DNA of 64,000 nt from JAHELQ01 sp965603365 (GTDB lineage Bacteria > Acidobacteriota > Aminicenantia > UBA2199), in NCBI GenBank assembly GCA_965603365.1, contig CBFDCR010000009.1:39481-103480 (forward strand). The letters run 5' to 3'. Position 1 is the first letter of the stretch, and each line of letters begins with the position of its first letter. Below are positions 62,263-64,000 of this stretch, piece after piece. The position numbers were made by a program, and so were the translations under genes. The notes under the pieces were generated by a model. That model ran no database searches. It was not told the DNA's origin and saw only the letters and a program-made list of their open reading frames with translations.

Positions 62263-64000
62263 GGTCTGTCGCTGTCGGTCATCGGCGCAGCTTTTTTCTT
62301 GAGGGTACGCCTCATTATATCTTTTCCCTCTTTAACGGCAGCGGAGCGGTCCAGCTTTTTCTGCGAATCGCCCTCGCCGGGGCCATTGTTCTTCAGGTGT
62401 TCCCCCAGGGAGCGAACAGTGGGATAGGTAAACAGGGTCACCACCGAAATCTCTGTCCCCATCGACTCCTTCAATTGGCTCCCCACCTGGATGATGCTCA
62501 AGGAGTTTCCCCCCAGGTCGAAGAAGTTGTCGTTTACACCGATCTTCTCCAATTGAAGGACCCGCTTCCAGATGGAAACGATGGTCTTTTCCGTGTCCGT
62601 CTCCGGTGCGACATAGGTGGCCCCGGTGCCGGAGTGGGAGATCTTAGGCTCCGGCAGTGCGGACCGGTCTATTTTACCGTTTGCCGTCAAGGGGATGTGA
62701 TCCAGTCGCTCGAAAACAGAAGGGATCATGTAATCGGGTAATGTTGTCGATAAAAACCGCCGCAGCTCCGCGGCCTCTGTTTCGACTTCGACTGCCGGTT
62801 TTTGGGGGACATAGTAGGCACAGATATATTTATCGGCAAGCCTTGTCTGCCGGTTCGCCTCATCATAGCCGATCCGCTTGATAAAGTTCTCGTAGCCCTT
62901 TGCACTGACCCGGCAGTTCAGGTCCTCCTTCACATTCTCCAGGCTCAGGTGTCCCAACCGCTTTTCCCAACTGGTGGCACCGCCGTAGTAGTGAAATCGT
63001 CTATCCTGGAGGTGGGCAAAGTCGCCAACCTGCTTAATGGGGCAATTGGTGGAGTAGACGGCATAATCCTTGCGGCCATGCCAGTAGGCGTCCCGTTTAT
63101 TTAAGAAGGCGATTAACTCTTCGTTGTTCACCTCACAATAGCGGTAAAAATCCACGAACTTCACCCGGTCGTGAACCCGGCCATCGCCGATTACGTCGAT
63201 ATCGATCAGGTCGAATATCCGTTTATCGATGGTGGGGGTCATCTTCTGCATCTTTAAAATTTCCGCCTCCAGCTCCTTGACTTCCGTGATCCCCTGCTGC
63301 CAGAACATGAGCAGCCGGTTCTCGATGATCTGGCCCCGGGACAGGGTGGCCCCCACCACCACCTTGATGTTATGCCTGTAGGCATACTCACCGGCCAGCG
63401 AAGAGGAGGTGTGAAAACACCCCCGGCACACTGTTGAGGCCACCTTTAGGCTCTCCTTCAAGATCAAATCGCTGTGGCGATGGGTCAGCCGCACATGATC
63501 CACCTTCAACTTGCCGGTAATCATCTCGATGTTCCTGGTATCGGCCCCTGAAAAATAACCGTTGTCGTAAGTCACGGCCAGTACCTTAAAGCCCATATCC
63601 ACCAACCGGTAGAGCGCATAAGCCGAGCCCCTGCCGCCGGCATACAATAATAAACAGTCGTAACTGCCCTCTTTATCCCGGTTGGCCTGGCGGATCAAGG
63701 CCTCCAGGTCGTCTAAAGTCTTAAAATAGCCGTCCAGGTACTTTTTATAGCGGCCAAAATTGCGGCACAGTTCACACTCCCCCTCGGTGATGCGGTTTCC
63801 CGGGTAGTCGCTGGTAATCCCGCATCGCTTGCATGTCTCCTTCTTAGACCGCGACTCTCTACCATCCCACAGTATCACCACACTCTCGTCCACGGCCTGG
63901 TGCTGCGAAAGGGCATTTTCGATCTCCCCCAGCTCGATGCGGTAACCCCTGACCTTCACCTGTTCATCCAACCGGCCCATGATCTCGATATTGCCGTCCT
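62259..64000 (-). CDS. NRPS fragment: interrupted adenylation domain (PP-loop insertion) and PCP; N-terminus outside window
   Basis: This is the C-terminal end of a non-ribosomal peptide synthetase; the reading frame is open at base 64000, so the true start lies upstream. Numbering from the Met at 63980, residues 1-40 are the end of an A-domain core with the A8 motif (RGYRIELGEIE). Residues about 46-385 are an inserted domain. The A domain then resumes (KYICAYYV, LPDYMIP, A10 motif NGKIDR near 434), followed by a PCP with the phosphopantetheine serine in LGGNS (near 493). The insertion has a CxxC...CxxC zinc ribbon (C50, C53, C69, C72), a PP-loop-like AGGRGS (near 114-119) and a VCRGC motif (C185, C188). 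The tail is lysine/arginine-rich and overlaps the next gene by 4 bases (ATGA), so the two are translationally coupled. The A4-A5 region lies outside the window, so the substrate cannot be predicted. Confidence 0.9.
   Translation of the reverse strand, partial: DGNIEIMGRLDEQVKVRGYRIELGEIENALSQHQAVDESVVILWDGRESRSKKETCKRCGITSDYPGNRITEGECELCRNFGRYKKYLDGYFKTLDDLEALIRQANRDKEGSYDCLLLYAGGRGSAYALYRLVDMGFKVLAVTYDNGYFSGADTRNIEMITGKLKVDHVRLTHRHSDLILKESLKVASTVCRGCFHTSSSLAGEYAYRHNIKVVVGATLSRGQIIENRLLMFWQQGITEVKELEAEILKMQKMTPTIDKRIFDLIDIDVIGDGRVHDRVKFVDFYRYCEVNNEELIAFLNKRDAYWHGRKDYAVYSTNCPIKQVGDFAHLQDRRFHYYGGATSWEKRLGHLSLENVKEDLNCRVSAKGYENFIKRIGYDEANRQTRLADKYICAYYVPQKPAVEVETEAAELRRFLSTTLPDYMIPSVFERLDHIPLTANGKIDRSALPEPKISHSGTGATYVAPETDTEKTIVSIWKRVLQLEKIGVNDNFFDLGGNSLSIIQVGSQLKESMGTEISVVTLFTYPTVRSLGEHLKNNGPGEGDSQKKLDRSAAVKEGKDIMRRTLKKKAAPMTDSDRP
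62826..63845 (-). other. PP-loop ATPase / N-acetyl-sugar-amidotransferase-like domain inserted between A8 and A9
   Basis: About 340 residues lie between A8 and A9 of the adenylation domain, the site where N-methyltransferases often sit in other synthetases. The order of motifs (two CxxC pairs around a PG, a Rossmann-like stretch with a glycine-rich loop, then VCRGC and GATLSRGQ) resembles the adenine-nucleotide alpha-hydrolase fold of sugar amidotransferases and tRNA-thiolating enzymes. The consensus SGGxDS loop reads AGGRGS here, so the first Ser and the Asp are lost and ATP use is uncertain. Boundaries are approximate. Family placement is from motif recall, not a search. Confidence 0.7.

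Noticed and set aside
1..64000. Trans-AT polyketide synthase
   Set aside because: All PKS modules but one have recognisable in-cis ATs with catalytic Ser and His; only the AT at 48330-49035 has decayed.

Overview
The window is one unbroken, single-direction block of giant biosynthetic genes. All supported genes lie on the minus strand, so transcription runs from base 64000 towards base 1. They encode a hybrid non-ribosomal peptide synthetase / type I polyketide synthase (NRPS/PKS) assembly line that continues past both edges. Genes overlap by a few bases or are separated by fewer than 100 bases, except for one 321-base gap that holds a 21-bp tandem repeat. I see no regulator, transporter, phosphopantetheinyl transferase, thioesterase, tRNA or rRNA gene, terminator or insertion sequence. 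The host is a bacterium I cannot place. Oxygen-sensitive tailoring families (two B12-type radical SAM proteins and a U32/UbiU-like Fe-S protein) hint at an anaerobe. The general look recalls NRPS/PKS systems of uncultured Acidobacteriota/Aminicenantes-like lineages, but that is only a guess.

Layout in order of transcription: (1) 64000-62259, end of an adenylation (A) domain interrupted by a zinc-ribbon plus PP-loop ATPase-like domain, then a carrier (PCP). (2) 62262-57946, KS-AT-ACP-C. (3) 57849-55237, half-C-A(Gly)-PCP. (4) 55228-50615, KS-AT-KR-ACP. (5) 50607-43012, KS-decayed AT-KR-ACP-C-A(Gly)-PCP. (6) 43028-37179, KS-AT-KR(degenerate)-ACP-C. (7) 37161-34504, half-C-A(Ser)-PCP. (8) 34511-24006, KS-AT-KR-ACP-KS-AT-KR(degenerate)-ACP-C. 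(9) 23995-22298, radical SAM. (10) 22278-21076, U32-family Fe-S protein. (11) 21037-18401, half-C-A(?)-PCP. (12) 18414-16975, stand-alone C. A 21-bp repeat / possible small repeat peptide follows. (13) 16653-14947, second radical SAM. (14) 14937-4678, half-C-A(Asn)-PCP-C-A(methyltransferase inserted)-PCP-C-A(Tyr)-PCP. (15) 4677-1, KS-AT-KR-ACP-C, running off the edge.

If the order is colinear, the product is a long peptide-polyketide in which amino acids (Gly, Gly, Ser, unknown, Asn, unknown methylated residue, Tyr) alternate with malonate-type extensions. Several of these would give beta-hydroxy-gamma-amino (statine-like) units.

The most striking pattern is at the protein ends. Each of the four proteins that start with an A-domain module carries only the C-terminal half of a condensation domain, with no HHxxxDG. 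Each is preceded in assembly order by a protein that ends in a complete condensation domain plus a short acidic-aromatic D-F-x-F tail. The tailoring enzymes carry the same kind of tail. Proteins that precede a KS-starting protein instead end in charged, mostly basic helical tails. This looks like two separate docking codes, one of which may also recruit the tailoring enzymes.
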